A stretch of 43,842 bases of DNA from Porticoccaceae bacterium (lineage in GTDB: Bacteria; Pseudomonadota; Gammaproteobacteria; Pseudomonadales; Porticoccaceae). The notes below the pieces were generated by a model. It was not told where the DNA came from. It worked only from the letters and a program-made list of their open reading frames with translations, and searched no databases. The position numbers and the translations under genes were made by a program. Positions 33,471-41,255 of this stretch are shown here, piece after piece. The stretch spans positions 1-43,842 of the forward strand of contig JALNZZ010000004.1 of the NCBI GenBank assembly GCA_023229065.1. The letters are read 5' to 3'. Position 1 is the first letter of the stretch. Each line of letters starts with the position of its first letter.

Positions 33471-33679
33471 GCCGATCCGGCGCAGGCCGGTTCGGCGGCG
33501 CTCAAGGGGTGCCAAGCGCAGCGCGGCGGGGATAGCCCGCAGGGCTTTCCCCTGGAGGCAAGCAAAGCGCGCAGCGCCGCAGGCGCGAAGGCGTGAGGGA
33601 TTGAAGCCGAATGGCCGTGACGACAACGACGGCACGGGGCGCAGCCCGAAAGCCCGGCGGCGCATCGCGCCGACACGCC
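33471..33679 (+). repeat. Two-hairpin dispersed repeat R1, copy 1
   Basis: Starts 12 bp after the XRE stop. Hairpin A: GCCGATCCGGC (33471-33481), loop GCAG, GCCGGTTCGGC (33486-33496). Hairpin B: GGGGATAGCCC (33528-33538), loop GCA, GGGCTTTCCCC (33542-33552). Each is an 11-position stem with one central T:T mismatch. The 209-bp unit recurs closely at 34708-34916, and its first half at 39445-39550. No gene lies in it. Confidence 0.85.
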
Positions 33680-33777
33680 ATGCCCTGACCGACGGCACCA
33701 ACGCAGCTTCCGCGTATGGAAACGCAACCTGCTATGGATTGCTGCTTGCCGCTGCCAGGTTTGGGGCGAAGAAACAG

Positions 33778-33809
33778 CGCAGCGCCCCGCCGTGTGGCGG
33801 GGCGCTGCG
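33778..33809 (-). terminator. Terminator hairpin after DUF736
   Basis: A perfect 14-bp GC stem (33778-33791 with 33796-33809) around loop GTGT, 9 bp past the DUF736 stop. On the minus strand it is followed by CTGTTTCTTC. It is strong enough to act in both directions and so also bounds the XRE side. Confidence 0.75.
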
Positions 33810-33817
33810 GGCGGCGG

Positions 33818-34132
33818 TCACGCCGCCTGGGGCTTGCTGCGCGACCAGATCAGGTCGTGCGTGCCGTCCTCGCTTTCGATCAGGCGGGCATAGACCGTGG
33901 CTGGGAACGATGGATCGTCGAGGGTCACGGAGATGTACTCCCGCCCGGCCTCGCTGGTCTTCTTCCACGCCGCGCCGATGTCGTGGCTGGCCGCCTGCAA
34001 GCGGAAGTCAGGGGCTTTCTCGTTGTCCCCCTTGTCGTTGGGAACCAGCTTGGCCTTGACGTTGAGCGTCAGGGTGCGAAGCGTGCCGGTGAAGCCGTCT
34101 TTTTCTGCGGTGAAGGTGCCGATGTTGGCCAT
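33818..34132 (-). CDS. DUF736 protein
   Basis: A 104-residue protein of the DUF736 family, common in ICEs and plasmids. The N-terminus MANIGTFTAEKDGFTGTLRT, the middle APDFRLQ and the C-terminal ISVTLDDPSFPATVYARL are the family signatures. Function is unknown; the small beta-rich fold and the usual genomic company suggest single-strand or nucleic-acid handling, which is inference. The ATG at 34132 has AGGA 8 bases upstream. A strong terminator follows its stop, so it is a single-gene unit. Confidence 0.9.
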   Translation of the reverse strand: MANIGTFTAEKDGFTGTLRTLTLNVKAKLVPNDKGDNEKAPDFRLQAASHDIGAAWKKTSEAGREYISVTLDDPSFPATVYARLIESEDGTHDLIWSRSKPQAA

Positions 34133-34707
34133 GATGTTTTCCTTTCGGTTGAACAAGGTTCGCGCCCATCGCGTCCTTGTTGTGATCCGGCCGGCGGGGG
34201 ACGGGCTGGCTGCACCGCTTGCGGTCGAAACGCAGTGGAGAGCCGGGAGGCGAAAAGAATTTGCTGCGCGAGGAAGCCGCGCAGCGGCGGGGAAATTGTT
34301 TTCGAAGGACGGTTGCAGCCATGAAGCCCGAGGCGCAGCCGCGCCACCGCCAGGATTCACAACGAGACAAGGACGCCTTGGGCCGAACCGCTCCGAAAGG
34401 AGATGGGGCCGGCTCGGCATCCCCGCATGAAGGCTGCACCGGCTCGCCCGCTGACGCGGGCCAGGTCAACCCCCCGACGACACGCGAGAACGCCCCTGCC
34501 GCACCTTGCGGTGCCGGTCTTGAGGCGTGGCGTGGAAGCTCCATAGCGATGCCGGAAAGGCATACCGTGAACTGGCGTGAACCGTCCTTCGTGACGTGAT
34601 GGGTACGAACCGCCAGCGTTGAGGACGGCCTGCATTTGCACAACCTGCCGCAGCAAGCGCCAGCGTGTTCGCCAGTGCCGCGCCCATCGCGGTGGGGCGC
34701 TGGCCGG
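34133..34707. other. 575-bp spacer without a supported gene
   Basis: Upstream of DUF736; it must hold its promoter. A 126-codon plus-strand frame (34219-34599) is open but arginine/proline-rich and unlike any family I know. Short inverted words (for example GCACC-ttgc-GGTGC at 34500-34513) hint at structure. Nothing else is recognised. Confidence 0.45.
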
Positions 34708-34916
34708 GCCGATCCGGCGTAGGCCGGTTCGGCGGTATCAAGGGGTGCCAAGCATCGCGCGGCGGGGATAGCCCGCAGGGCTTTCCCCTGGAGGCAAGCG
34801 CAGCGCGCAGCGCCGCAGGCGCGAAGACGTGAGGGATTGAAGCCGAATGGCCGTGACAGCGAAGTCGGCACGGGGCGAAGCCCGCAAAGCCCGGCGGCGC
34901 ATCGCGCCGACACGCC
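34708..34916 (+). repeat. Two-hairpin dispersed repeat R1, copy 2
   Basis: A full-length 209-bp relative of 33471-33679 in the same orientation. Hairpin A has loop GTAG instead of GCAG; hairpin B lies at 34764-34788. Both retain the central T:T mismatch. The downstream half (GATTGAAGCCGAATGGCCGT and CGCATCGCGCCGACACGCC) is also shared. It ends 42 bp before the acetyltransferase start. Confidence 0.85.
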
Positions 34917-34958
34917 CAGGCCGTTCTATGCTCTCAGGAAGAAAACCAAGACCAGTCC

Positions 34959-35477
34959 ATGACCCTCCAGCTCCGACACGAAACCCCGGACGACGTTGCC
35001 GCCATCGAGGCAGTCACGGTGGCCGCCTTCGCCGATGCACCACATACCAGCCACACCGAGCAATTCATCGTGCGGGCCTTGCGAGCCGCCGGCGAACTGA
35101 CGCTTTCCATCGTGGCCGAAGAACATGGCCAGGTCGTCGGCCACGTCGCGCTGTCGCCGGTGACGATCACCGATGACCACGGGCGAGAGGCCCAAGGCTG
35201 GTACGGCCTGGGGCCAATCTCCGTCCTGCCGCCAAGGCAGGGAAACGGCATCGGTTCGCGCCTGATGGAACAGGCGCTGTCCGAACTGCGAGCCATGCAG
35301 GCCGCAGGCTGCGTGCTGCTGGGAGATCCCGCGTATTACGCGCGCTTTGGTTTTGAGGCCCATGCGGGTCTGCAACTGCCGGGCGTACCGCCCGGCTACT
35401 TCATGGCGCTGGCTCTGCACGGGCCAGTGCCGGAAGGCGTCGCGCACTACAGCGATGCCTTCAACGCCGCCGCCTGA
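34959..35477 (+). CDS. GNAT-family N-acetyltransferase (YhbS-like)
   Basis: A 172-residue acetyl-CoA-dependent acetyltransferase. The fold begins with LQLRHETPDDVAAIEAVTVA, and the acetyl-CoA loop is LGPISVLPPRQGNGIGSRLM near residues 87-106. GDPAYYARFGFEAH near 127-140 is typical of the YhbS/putative-N-acetyltransferase group. The substrate is not predictable. It is on the plus strand, opposite to its neighbours, between an R1 repeat and two GC hairpins, so it looks like a self-contained passenger gene. Confidence 0.9.
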   Translation: MTLQLRHETPDDVAAIEAVTVAAFADAPHTSHTEQFIVRALRAAGELTLSIVAEEHGQVVGHVALSPVTITDDHGREAQGWYGLGPISVLPPRQGNGIGSRLMEQALSELRAMQAAGCVLLGDPAYYARFGFEAHAGLQLPGVPPGYFMALALHGPVPEGVAHYSDAFNAAA

Positions 35478-35525
35478 GCGAGCGCGAAGGCGGCGGCGTT
35501 CTGATTCGGCTGTTGGCCTTGAACA

Positions 35526-35596
35526 CCGGGCGCGGCCACCGCCGCGCCCGGATTTGCATTTCACCGCGCCCAGGACGGAACGGCCTGGGCGCGGTG
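35526..35596. terminator. Tandem hairpin terminator between convergent genes
   Basis: First stem CCGGGCGCGGC/GCCGCGCCCGG (35526-35536 and 35541-35551, loop CACC) is followed by ATTTGCATTT on the plus strand. Second stem is a perfect 13 bp (35562-35574 with 35584-35596). They lie between the acetyltransferase stop and the stop of the small minus-strand gene, so they should end both transcripts. Confidence 0.75.
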
Positions 35597-35605
35597 CTGT
35601 TCGGG

Positions 35606-35815
35606 TTATTTCTTCGTCTCGATGAGCCACCATACGGCACGCGGCAAGGCGCGGCCCGTGATGGGGTGAATGTCGGTCAGGTCGGCACGGGCTAACCAGC
35701 CCGAGGGCGGGCGGTAGCCGCGCACGTCGCCGTCGCCGTGCCAGCGGCGGGCGCGTACCGCGCCGGGGGCGTAGATCGCCGCCATGCGTAGGCGGCTGGT
35801 GGTGGTGTGGGTCAT
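35606..35815 (-). CDS. Small conserved-type ICE protein of unknown function
   Basis: A 69-residue protein. It starts MTHTTTSRLRMAAIYAPGAV, has a central RRWHGDGDVRGYRPPSGWLA and ends ITGRALPRAVWWLIETKK. No family is recognised. The ATG at 35815 has GGAG 9 bases upstream, which decides it over an in-frame ATG at 35869. It follows the ParB-like gene by 63 bp across a GC hairpin and ends at a convergent terminator. Confidence 0.65.
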   Translation of the reverse strand: MTHTTTSRLRMAAIYAPGAVRARRWHGDGDVRGYRPPSGWLARADLTDIHPITGRALPRAVWWLIETKK

Positions 35816-35835
35816 GGGGCGTTCTCCTTCAAGCG

Positions 35836-35864
35836 AAGCGCCCCGGTTCAAGGCCGGGGCGCTT
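35836..35864 (-). terminator. Hairpin between ParB-like gene and the small downstream gene
   Basis: Perfect 11-bp stem AAGCGCCCCGG/CCGGGGCGCTT around a 7-nt loop, 14 bp past the ParB-like stop on the minus strand. There is no T-run, so it may attenuate or protect the transcript rather than end it. Confidence 0.5.
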
Positions 35865-35878
35865 GCCATCGGCGCAGG

Positions 35879-37945
35879 TCAAGCGGCCAGCGCCACGGCG
35901 GGTTCATCCGCCAGTGCCTCGGCATCCTCCGGGGCGTCATCCTGCGCCTGCGGTTCTGCCTGCGTGGCTTCCTGCGTGCCTTCGGTGGCGAAGATGGCGG
36001 GCATCCATCCGGTTCCATCCGCCAGCCGCTCGGCTTCGCTGGCAATGTCGGCCTTCTTCAACTTCGCCAGCCGGGTGACGTGCGACGGTGCGAACTGCTC
36101 AACGGCTTCCAGAATCGCGGCCTTCGGCACATGCCGGAAATAACCTTCATTGGATGGCTTCCACCACGCGGCCATGTCCAGCCCCACGGCCTGCGCCAGT
36201 TCTTCGCCCGGCTGCTGCCGCGTGGTGCGGGGTGTCACCACGTCCACCGTGACGGCCACGCATACCGCCAGCAGCCGCACCAGTTCGTCTTGCGACTTCG
36301 CCAGCAGCGCGGCGAACAGTTCGGCGCTGTCCTCGGGCAAGGCTTCGCCCGCCACCTGTTGCAGTTCGCGCAGCGCCACGGCGGCGGGCGATTCCGGCCA
36401 GTCCGGGGCCATGCCTTCCAGCCGGTCTTGCACTTTCAGGCTCACGCCCAGCGGCAGATCGTGGCCGTAGTGGCTTTCCTGCAAAACGGTCTGCACCATG
36501 CCATGCACCAGCGCGGCCAGCGCCACTTGCGGATGCCGTGCCACTTCGATTTGCAGCGCGGCGGTGCGATGGGCGCTCAACCGTTGCGCCAGCCGGTCGG
36601 ACATGGCGGCGGTCTTGGGCTGCCCTTCGCTGTCTCCGTCTTCGCCTTCGTCGTCGTTCACGGCATCCTCGCCGCTGAAACCTTGGCGCAGGCGTTCCAG
36701 CGTGCGCAGCGCCTTGGCCTCGGCCTCGCGCAGCAGGCCGCAATGGATGACGGCCTGCCCGTTGCGGTCGATGGTGACGATGGCACCGGCTGCGGCCTTC
36801 ACGGTCGGGCTGTAGTCCTGCAAGCCATCTTCCAGCGCCTGCAACTGCTCGCCCACGGCTTCGCCTTCTTCCTGCAAGGCATCGGCCTTTTCCTCGTCGT
36901 CGACGTCCAGCGCGTCATCCACGGCTGCGGCCAGTTCCTGCATCTTGGCTTGCAGCTTTTCGATGCGCTGCGCTTCGCGCTTGGTCGGTTCGCGCCGCTC
37001 CCTCGGCGCACGCTGGAAGGCGTGCAGGTCGGCATGGGTCACGCCCGGCGTGGCATCTACCCATGCCCAGCCTTCGGCCTTCACTTCGGCGGCGATGCCC
37101 GCCAGCCGGTCTTGCGCCAGCCTGTCCAGCAACGCAGCATCGGTCAGGTACACGCCCGCGTCACCTTCGGCGAACAGGTCACGGCGCACGCCACCGCCTG
37201 CGGCCTCGTAGGTGTCCAGCCCGACGAAGCGCACCAGCGGATGCCGGTAGGCGTCGATTTCCCTTTCGGTGAGGCGGTCGCGCAGCGCGGACGGCTGGCG
37301 TTGCCATGTTGGCGCATCGTAGAAGGCGACTTCCTGCGCGGTGTGGTCGTCGGTGATGGCCAGGGCCATCAACTGGTCAAGGCTCACGGCTTCGGCGCGG
37401 TAGTCGGCCAGCAGGCGGGGCGATACGTTCGCCAGATTCAAGCGGCGCTGCACCACCAGCGGGGACACGCTGAAATCCGCTGCAATGTCCTCGATGGGTC
37501 GGCCTTCGGCCACCAGCGCGGCGAATGCCTCGAACTGGTCTGCCGGGTGCATCGCTTCGCGCTGCACGTTCTCGGTGAGGCTGGCCGTGCGGGCGGTGCC
37601 ATCGGCCACCAGCAGGCAAGGCACCTCCCATTCCTTGCTGATGCGGTGCTTCTTCGCCAGCAGCTTCAACGCGGCCAGCCTGCGGCCACCGGCCACGACT
37701 TCGTAGTGCTCGCCATCGGCGGATGCAATCACGATCAGGTTTTGCAGCAGGCCCACGCGCTGGATGCTCGCGGCCAATTCGGGGATGGACATGCGCGGGG
37801 TCTTGCGCACGTTGCGGCCCGTGGGGCGCAGCACCAGCCGCGACAGCGGAACCAGAATCAGGTTCTTGGTCGGGTCGGCGGCTTCCAGCGGGACAGCGGC
37901 GGCGGTGTTGACGGCGCGGGCTTCGGTGTAGGTGATGGCGTTCAT
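35879..37945 (-). CDS. Large ParB/RepB-like DNA-binding protein
   Basis: A 688-residue protein. The ParB N-terminal domain covers about residues 25-125 (LVPLSRLVLRPTGRNVRKTP, EVVAGGRRLAALKLLAKK, SLTENVQREAMHPADQFEAF), followed by a KorB/ParB-type HTH (IEDIAADFSVSPLVVQRRLN). The remaining 450 residues are specific to ICE/plasmid versions, with acidic stretches near 370-400 and 480 and an Ala/Glu-rich C-terminus. It is far from parA and twice the size of a partition ParB, so it may have a different role such as antirestriction, silencing or nuclease. The ATG at 37945 has GGAGAA upstream. Confidence 0.9.
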   Translation of the reverse strand: MNAITYTEARAVNTAAAVPLEAADPTKNLILVPLSRLVLRPTGRNVRKTPRMSIPELAASIQRVGLLQNLIVIASADGEHYEVVAGGRRLAALKLLAKKHRISKEWEVPCLLVADGTARTASLTENVQREAMHPADQFEAFAALVAEGRPIEDIAADFSVSPLVVQRRLNLANVSPRLLADYRAEAVSLDQLMALAITDDHTAQEVAFYDAPTWQRQPSALRDRLTEREIDAYRHPLVRFVGLDTYEAAGGGVRRDLFAEGDAGVYLTDAALLDRLAQDRLAGIAAEVKAEGWAWVDATPGVTHADLHAFQRAPRERREPTKREAQRIEKLQAKMQELAAAVDDALDVDDEEKADALQEEGEAVGEQLQALEDGLQDYSPTVKAAAGAIVTIDRNGQAVIHCGLLREAEAKALRTLERLRQGFSGEDAVNDDEGEDGDSEGQPKTAAMSDRLAQRLSAHRTAALQIEVARHPQVALAALVHGMVQTVLQESHYGHDLPLGVSLKVQDRLEGMAPDWPESPAAVALRELQQVAGEALPEDSAELFAALLAKSQDELVRLLAVCVAVTVDVVTPRTTRQQPGEELAQAVGLDMAAWWKPSNEGYFRHVPKAAILEAVEQFAPSHVTRLAKLKKADIASEAERLADGTGWMPAIFATEGTQEATQAEPQAQDDAPEDAEALADEPAVALAA

Positions 37946-38020
37946 GGTGGTTCTCCAATCAAGTGAAACAAGGGAATGGAGGGGAAACCGCCCCTCCGGC
38001 GGGTGAAACATCGGAAGGGG

Positions 38021-38851
38021 TCAGGCTTTCAACTGGCGCAGGCCATCGGCCAGCATCCAGAGGGCGCGGTTCAGGCGCACATCGGAATCAATGCCCTGCA
38101 CCGGGCGGGTTTGCTGGCGGCGTCCGTTGGCGCTGCGGCCATGCAATCCGCCTTTGGTCAGGTTTTCTTGCGTGCGGTTGAACACGCTCCACAAGTCCGG
38201 GCGGCGGTCGTCGAACCGGCGCGGCATCAGGATTTGCGATTCGGTGATGGGCGCGGGCTTGTTGTCGGTGGGGTCGTACTTGAGGGCCAGCGCGGCGCGG
38301 GCGAACACTTCGGCCTCGCCTTCGTCCAGCGTGATTGCGCGCATGGCATCGCGGGAATCCTTCACCCGGTCGAAGCCGCGCAAAACTTCGTAAGCGCCTT
38401 CGATGACGTGCCCGGAAACGTCGCCCTTGTGGGGCACGCGCACATCGGCCACGGTGTCGCCGCACACAAGGCCATTGCTGCACACGAACCGGAACATCCC
38501 GGCCAGCATCTGATAGCTGCTCGTGCCATCGTGCGAGTTCAGCAGCACGATTTCATTGGCCTCCGCGCCGTTGATCTGGCTGGCGTGGCGCAGGCGAATC
38601 ATGTGCTTGGTGTGCTCGCGCTTGCCTTCGTCGCGCACGCGGGTTTGCGTCACCATGAAGGGTTGAAACCCCTCTTTGCGAAGCTCGGTCAGCACGGCAG
38701 CGGTGGGGATGTAGGCGTACCGCTGCGAACGGCTTTCATGCGGCGCGTCCGCGAAGATGGACGGCGCTACGCGGTGAATCTGGTCATCGGACAGCGGGTA
38801 GTCGCTGCGCAGCGAGGGGGAACGGGAAGCGAATCGGGATGCGAGTTGCAT
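38021..38851 (-). CDS. DUF932 protein
   Basis: A 276-residue protein of the DUF932/phage-plasmid-like family. Motifs include PSLRSDYPLSDDQIHRVAPS at the start, FQPFMVTQTRVRD near 63, RHASQINGAEANEIVLLNSHDGTS around 88-111, and FRFVCSNGLVCGD near 120-132. Function is unknown; these genes are widespread in mobile elements and often sit with ParB-like genes. The ATG at 38851 has AGGAG close upstream. It is separated from the ParB-like gene by 75 bp containing a 7-bp hairpin (37978-37997). Confidence 0.9.
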   Translation of the reverse strand: MQLASRFASRSPSLRSDYPLSDDQIHRVAPSIFADAPHESRSQRYAYIPTAAVLTELRKEGFQPFMVTQTRVRDEGKREHTKHMIRLRHASQINGAEANEIVLLNSHDGTSSYQMLAGMFRFVCSNGLVCGDTVADVRVPHKGDVSGHVIEGAYEVLRGFDRVKDSRDAMRAITLDEGEAEVFARAALALKYDPTDNKPAPITESQILMPRRFDDRRPDLWSVFNRTQENLTKGGLHGRSANGRRQQTRPVQGIDSDVRLNRALWMLADGLRQLKA

Positions 38852-39198
38852 TTCATTTCTCCTGACAAAGAAAAAAGGGTTTGCTGTTCACACCGCACAC
38901 CGGATTCCTAGATTCGGAGCCCAGCCTTTCGGCTGTTTGGTGCGGTCGGCGAGAGGAACCCGGTTGGCCCTGTTGCCACCGTCTTTCCTGAGTTCATCGC
39001 CCGCGACGGTCAGGAGCGCGCGAACGTGTGCCGTCAAGGAGGCAAGCGCAGGGTTGGTGCGGCCCGCAGGCGCAGCCGAGGACACGGCCCTGCGCGCCTT
39101 GACGGCACACGGGCGCGGGCTACAGTCGCGGACAAGGTGATGAAGTCAGGGGAGACGGCTGGACATGGCAACGGCCTTCCCCTTGCGCTGACCGCACG
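38852..39198. repeat. Leader of the DUF932 gene with large inverted repeat (diverged R2)
   Basis: CGTGTGCCGTCAAGG at 39025-39039 has its perfect 15-bp complement at 39097-39111, and a nested pair GCGCAGGG (39046-39053) / CCCTGCGC (39088-39095) extends the stem. Parts match the R2 leader repeats upstream of DUF2958 and radC (words like GGCAAGCGC and CCTTGACGGC in the same order). A 65-codon minus-strand GTG frame (38888-39085) crosses it but is not supported as a gene. Confidence 0.65.
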
Positions 39199-39333
39199 GC
39201 AAGCGAAGCGCGCAGGCCCGAAGCTGGAAGCCGGGCCGGAGGCGTCAGCCGAGCGGAGCGAGGGAACGATGGAAGCCCGACAGGGGCGAAACCCCGAAGG
39301 GGGTTTGATGCGCTACGCGCACGACAGCGCGAC
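39199..39333 (+). repeat. Dispersed repeat R4, copy near 39.2 kb
   Basis: Shares, in order, GCGCGCAGGCCCG, GCCGGAGGCGTCAG, GATGGAAGCCCG and CACGACAGCGCGAC with 41256-41362. A shorter part of it recurs at 40463-40500. In each case it stands beside an R2-type repeat, so R2 and R4 form one composite intergenic unit. The rest of the gap to 39444 holds no gene. Confidence 0.7.
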
Positions 39334-39444
39334 CGGCCATCTCCCAGGTGGCCGGGGACGCCCAGCCTTCAAGGTTCGATGAGCACCAAGCGCACTACGC
39401 CCCACACATCGGGAAGCGGGTTCTGCTGTGGCTGCGGATTTCTG

Positions 39445-39550
39445 GCCGATCCGGCGCAGCCGGTTCGGCGGTCTTTAGGGGTGCCAAGCCTCGCGCGGCG
39501 GGGATAGCCCGCAGGGCTTTCCCCTGGAGGCAAGCGCAGCGCGCAGCGCC
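39445..39550 (+). repeat. Two-hairpin dispersed repeat R1, copy 3 (first half)
   Basis: Both hairpins are present: A with a three-base loop and B at 39500-39524, each with the same central T:T mismatch as the other copies. The unit stops after GCGCAGCGCC and runs into a 7-bp stem GCGCCCC-ggaa-GGGGCGC (39546-39563), which may end the transcript of the gene whose stop is at 39571. Confidence 0.85.
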
Positions 39551-39570
39551 CCGGAAGGGGCGCGAAGGCA

Positions 39571-39849
39571 TCAGGCCGAGTCGTCAGGGCGCAGGCTGGA
39601 TTGCGCAACCGGCATCCACGGCGCTGACGAATCGAGGTAGTAGCGCATACCGCGCGCATACAGCCCCGAAGGCTCGGTCGGGCGGTAGAACCCGTTGATG
39701 CAGCTACGGAACTGCACGCCGTATTCGTTGGTGTAGATCACCGCGTCACCGATCTTGAAGCGCAGCGGCTGGCCGTTCTCCGGCGCGAACGGCTTGAGCG
39801 CATCATGCTGGGCGGTGATTTCGATGATGTAGTCGTGATGGCTGCTCAT
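39571..39849 (-). CDS. Small hypothetical ICE protein
   Basis: A 92-residue soluble protein. It begins MSSHHDYIIEITAQHDALKP and continues with RFKIGDAVIYTNEYGVQFRS and CINGFYRPTEPSGLYARGMR. The middle looks like a small beta barrel (KIGDAVIYTNEYG), reminiscent of SH3-like folds, but no family is claimed. The ATG at 39849 has AGGAG 9 bases upstream; an earlier in-frame ATG at 39906 would overlap the spacer. It follows DUF2958 copy 2 by 65 bp and probably shares its transcript. Confidence 0.7.
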   Translation of the reverse strand: MSSHHDYIIEITAQHDALKPFAPENGQPLRFKIGDAVIYTNEYGVQFRSCINGFYRPTEPSGLYARGMRYYLDSSAPWMPVAQSSLRPDDSA

Positions 39850-39914
39850 GGCATTGATCTCCTGTGATGGTCGAAAAAGCGCAAGGAGCGCCTTGCGGCG
39901 CTCCAAGGGCGAAG

Positions 39915-40265
39915 TCAGACGACGATTCGCCCGGCCAGCCGCGCATCACGCGCATAGCCGCTTAGACGCTTCTCTGCCCGGAAAGACAGGTCGCGCTCGA
40001 TCGGCAGGCCCAGCCCGCCGCGCACGCTCGCCAGCTCGTCCAAGCTGACCCAGCCGATTTCCGGCTCCCCCAGGCCCAGGTCGCAAAGACCAAAGGCGTG
40101 GTCGTGGTCGTCTGGATCAATCTCGGTCAGCAGCCAAGTCGCGCCGCCGTCCGGCGTGAACAGCTTGACCACTGGAGCCGGATCGAAGTCCGGGTTCTCC
40201 AGCGATGCGCGGCCGTTGGCCAGCAGCACGATGCGCTGCTCGGTAGTGATGAGTAGGTTGTTCAT
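39915..40265 (-). CDS. DUF2958 protein, copy 2
   Basis: A 116-residue protein, same length and domain as copy 1 at 32570-32920 (PVVKLFTPDGGATWLLTEID, FGLCDLGLGEPEIGWVSLDEL). Function is unknown. The ATG at 40265 has CAGGAG 7 bases upstream. The R2 leader repeat with its CGGGC-AATTCC-GCCCG hairpin ends 21 bp before the start codon, the same arrangement as at radC, which suggests shared control. Confidence 0.88.
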   Translation of the reverse strand: MNNLLITTEQRIVLLANGRASLENPDFDPAPVVKLFTPDGGATWLLTEIDPDDHDHAFGLCDLGLGEPEIGWVSLDELASVRGGLGLPIERDLSFRAEKRLSGYARDARLAGRIVV

Positions 40266-40286
40266 GGTGAACTCCTGAAAGGTTGC

Positions 40287-40433
40287 CGGGCGGAATTGCC
40301 CGACCCTTCCGGGGCACGGCGCAGCGCAAGCAGTCAGGGGTCAACGACGGCCGCCAGGACGCAAGCGCCATCGGCGCGCAGCCCTTGACGGCGAGAACGC
40401 CGTGGCACGATGAAGGGAACAGCAAGACCGCCT
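40287..40433 (-). repeat. R2 leader repeat upstream of DUF2958 copy 2
   Basis: 147 bp closely matching 41073-41222, including a 28-bp identical stretch from 40315. It contains hairpins ACGGCG-agaa-CGCCGT (about 40388-40403) and CGGGC-ggaatt-GCCCG (40287-40302). The latter ends 21 nt before the start codon on the minus strand. A partial R4 copy follows at 40463-40500. The rest of 40434-40544 has no gene. Confidence 0.85.
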
Positions 40434-40544
40434 CCCTCACACCTCCACGCACCCCGGCTTTCGGCAAGTGCGCAGCACGCGCAGGCCCGCGAGGGCCGGA
40501 GTTGCGCCACCAGGCGCAGCAAAAAGGGGCCGAAGCCCCCAAGG

Positions 40545-41054
40545 TCAAATCAGGCCGCGTTCGGCGAAGGATGCCGTGCTGTTGCCCGCGACGATGACGT
40601 GATCCAGCACGCGCACGTCCACCAGCCTCAGCGCCTCATTGAGCCGCTGCGTCAGTACCTTGTCGGCCTGCGACGGCTCGGGATTGCCGCTCGGGTGGTT
40701 GTGCGAAATGATGACCGCCGCCGCGTTGTGCCGCAGCGCTTCCTTGACCAGCTCGCGCGGATACACCGATGCGCCGTCGATGGTGCCGCGGAACATCTCG
40801 GCGTATTCGATCAACCGATGGTGTGTATCGAGGAACAGCACCGCGAAGACTTCATGCTCGAAGCCGGCCAGCTTGGCGCACAGGTATTCCTTGACTGCCG
40901 CCGGCGATGTGAACGACGTACCGCGCTGCATCTTGCGCTCGATGGCCTGGCGCGCGGCGTCCAGAATCTGCTCGGCAGTCGCCAGCAGGTAGCGGCCCTG
41001 CGTGTCACGCACCATCAGCGAGGAATCGAACGAGGAAAAGGACAGTTGCGACAT
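40545..41054 (-). CDS. radC: RadC-like JAB/MPN domain protein (short form)
   Basis: A 169-residue metalloprotein domain. The JAMM motif is complete: EVF near 68, His118 and His120 in ISHNHPSGNPEPSQAD, and Asp131. The N-terminal helix-hairpin-helix part of chromosomal RadC (about 220 residues) is missing, as is usual for mobile-element copies. Its job is unknown; classical repair roles for RadC have been withdrawn. The ATG at 41054 is 18 bp downstream of the R2 leader hairpin. Confidence 0.93.
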   Translation of the reverse strand: MSQLSFSSFDSSLMVRDTQGRYLLATAEQILDAARQAIERKMQRGTSFTSPAAVKEYLCAKLAGFEHEVFAVLFLDTHHRLIEYAEMFRGTIDGASVYPRELVKEALRHNAAAVIISHNHPSGNPEPSQADKVLTQRLNEALRLVDVRVLDHVIVAGNSTASFAERGLI

Positions 41055-41072
41055 GATCGTGCTCCGGTTGCT

Positions 41073-41222
41073 CGGGCGGAATTGCCCGGAACCGTCGCCA
41101 GCACGGCGCAGCGCAAGCAGTCAGGGGTCGCAGACGGCCGCCAGGACGCAAGCGCGCATGGCGCGCGCCGCCCTTGACGGCGAGAACGCCGTGATACGGT
41201 GAAGGGAACAGCAAGACCGCCT
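41073..41222 (-). repeat. R2 leader repeat upstream of radC
   Basis: 150 bp, paralogous to 40287-40433. The terminal hairpin CGGGC-ggaatt-GCCCG (41073-41088) stands 18 nt before the radC start. On the mRNA strand its loop is AATTCC. The second hairpin (ACGGCG-agaa-CGCCGT) is conserved, while bases between differ. Confidence 0.85.
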
Positions 41223-41255
41223 ACACCCCGCCCACTGCACACCCTCGGCTGTTGG

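Noticed and set aside
34219..34599. 126-codon plus-strand frame
   Set aside because: Composition typical of random GC-rich sequence; no start signal and no family.
38888..39085. 65-codon minus-strand frame starting with GTG
   Set aside because: Fairly protein-like, but it crosses the large inverted repeat and has no ribosome site.
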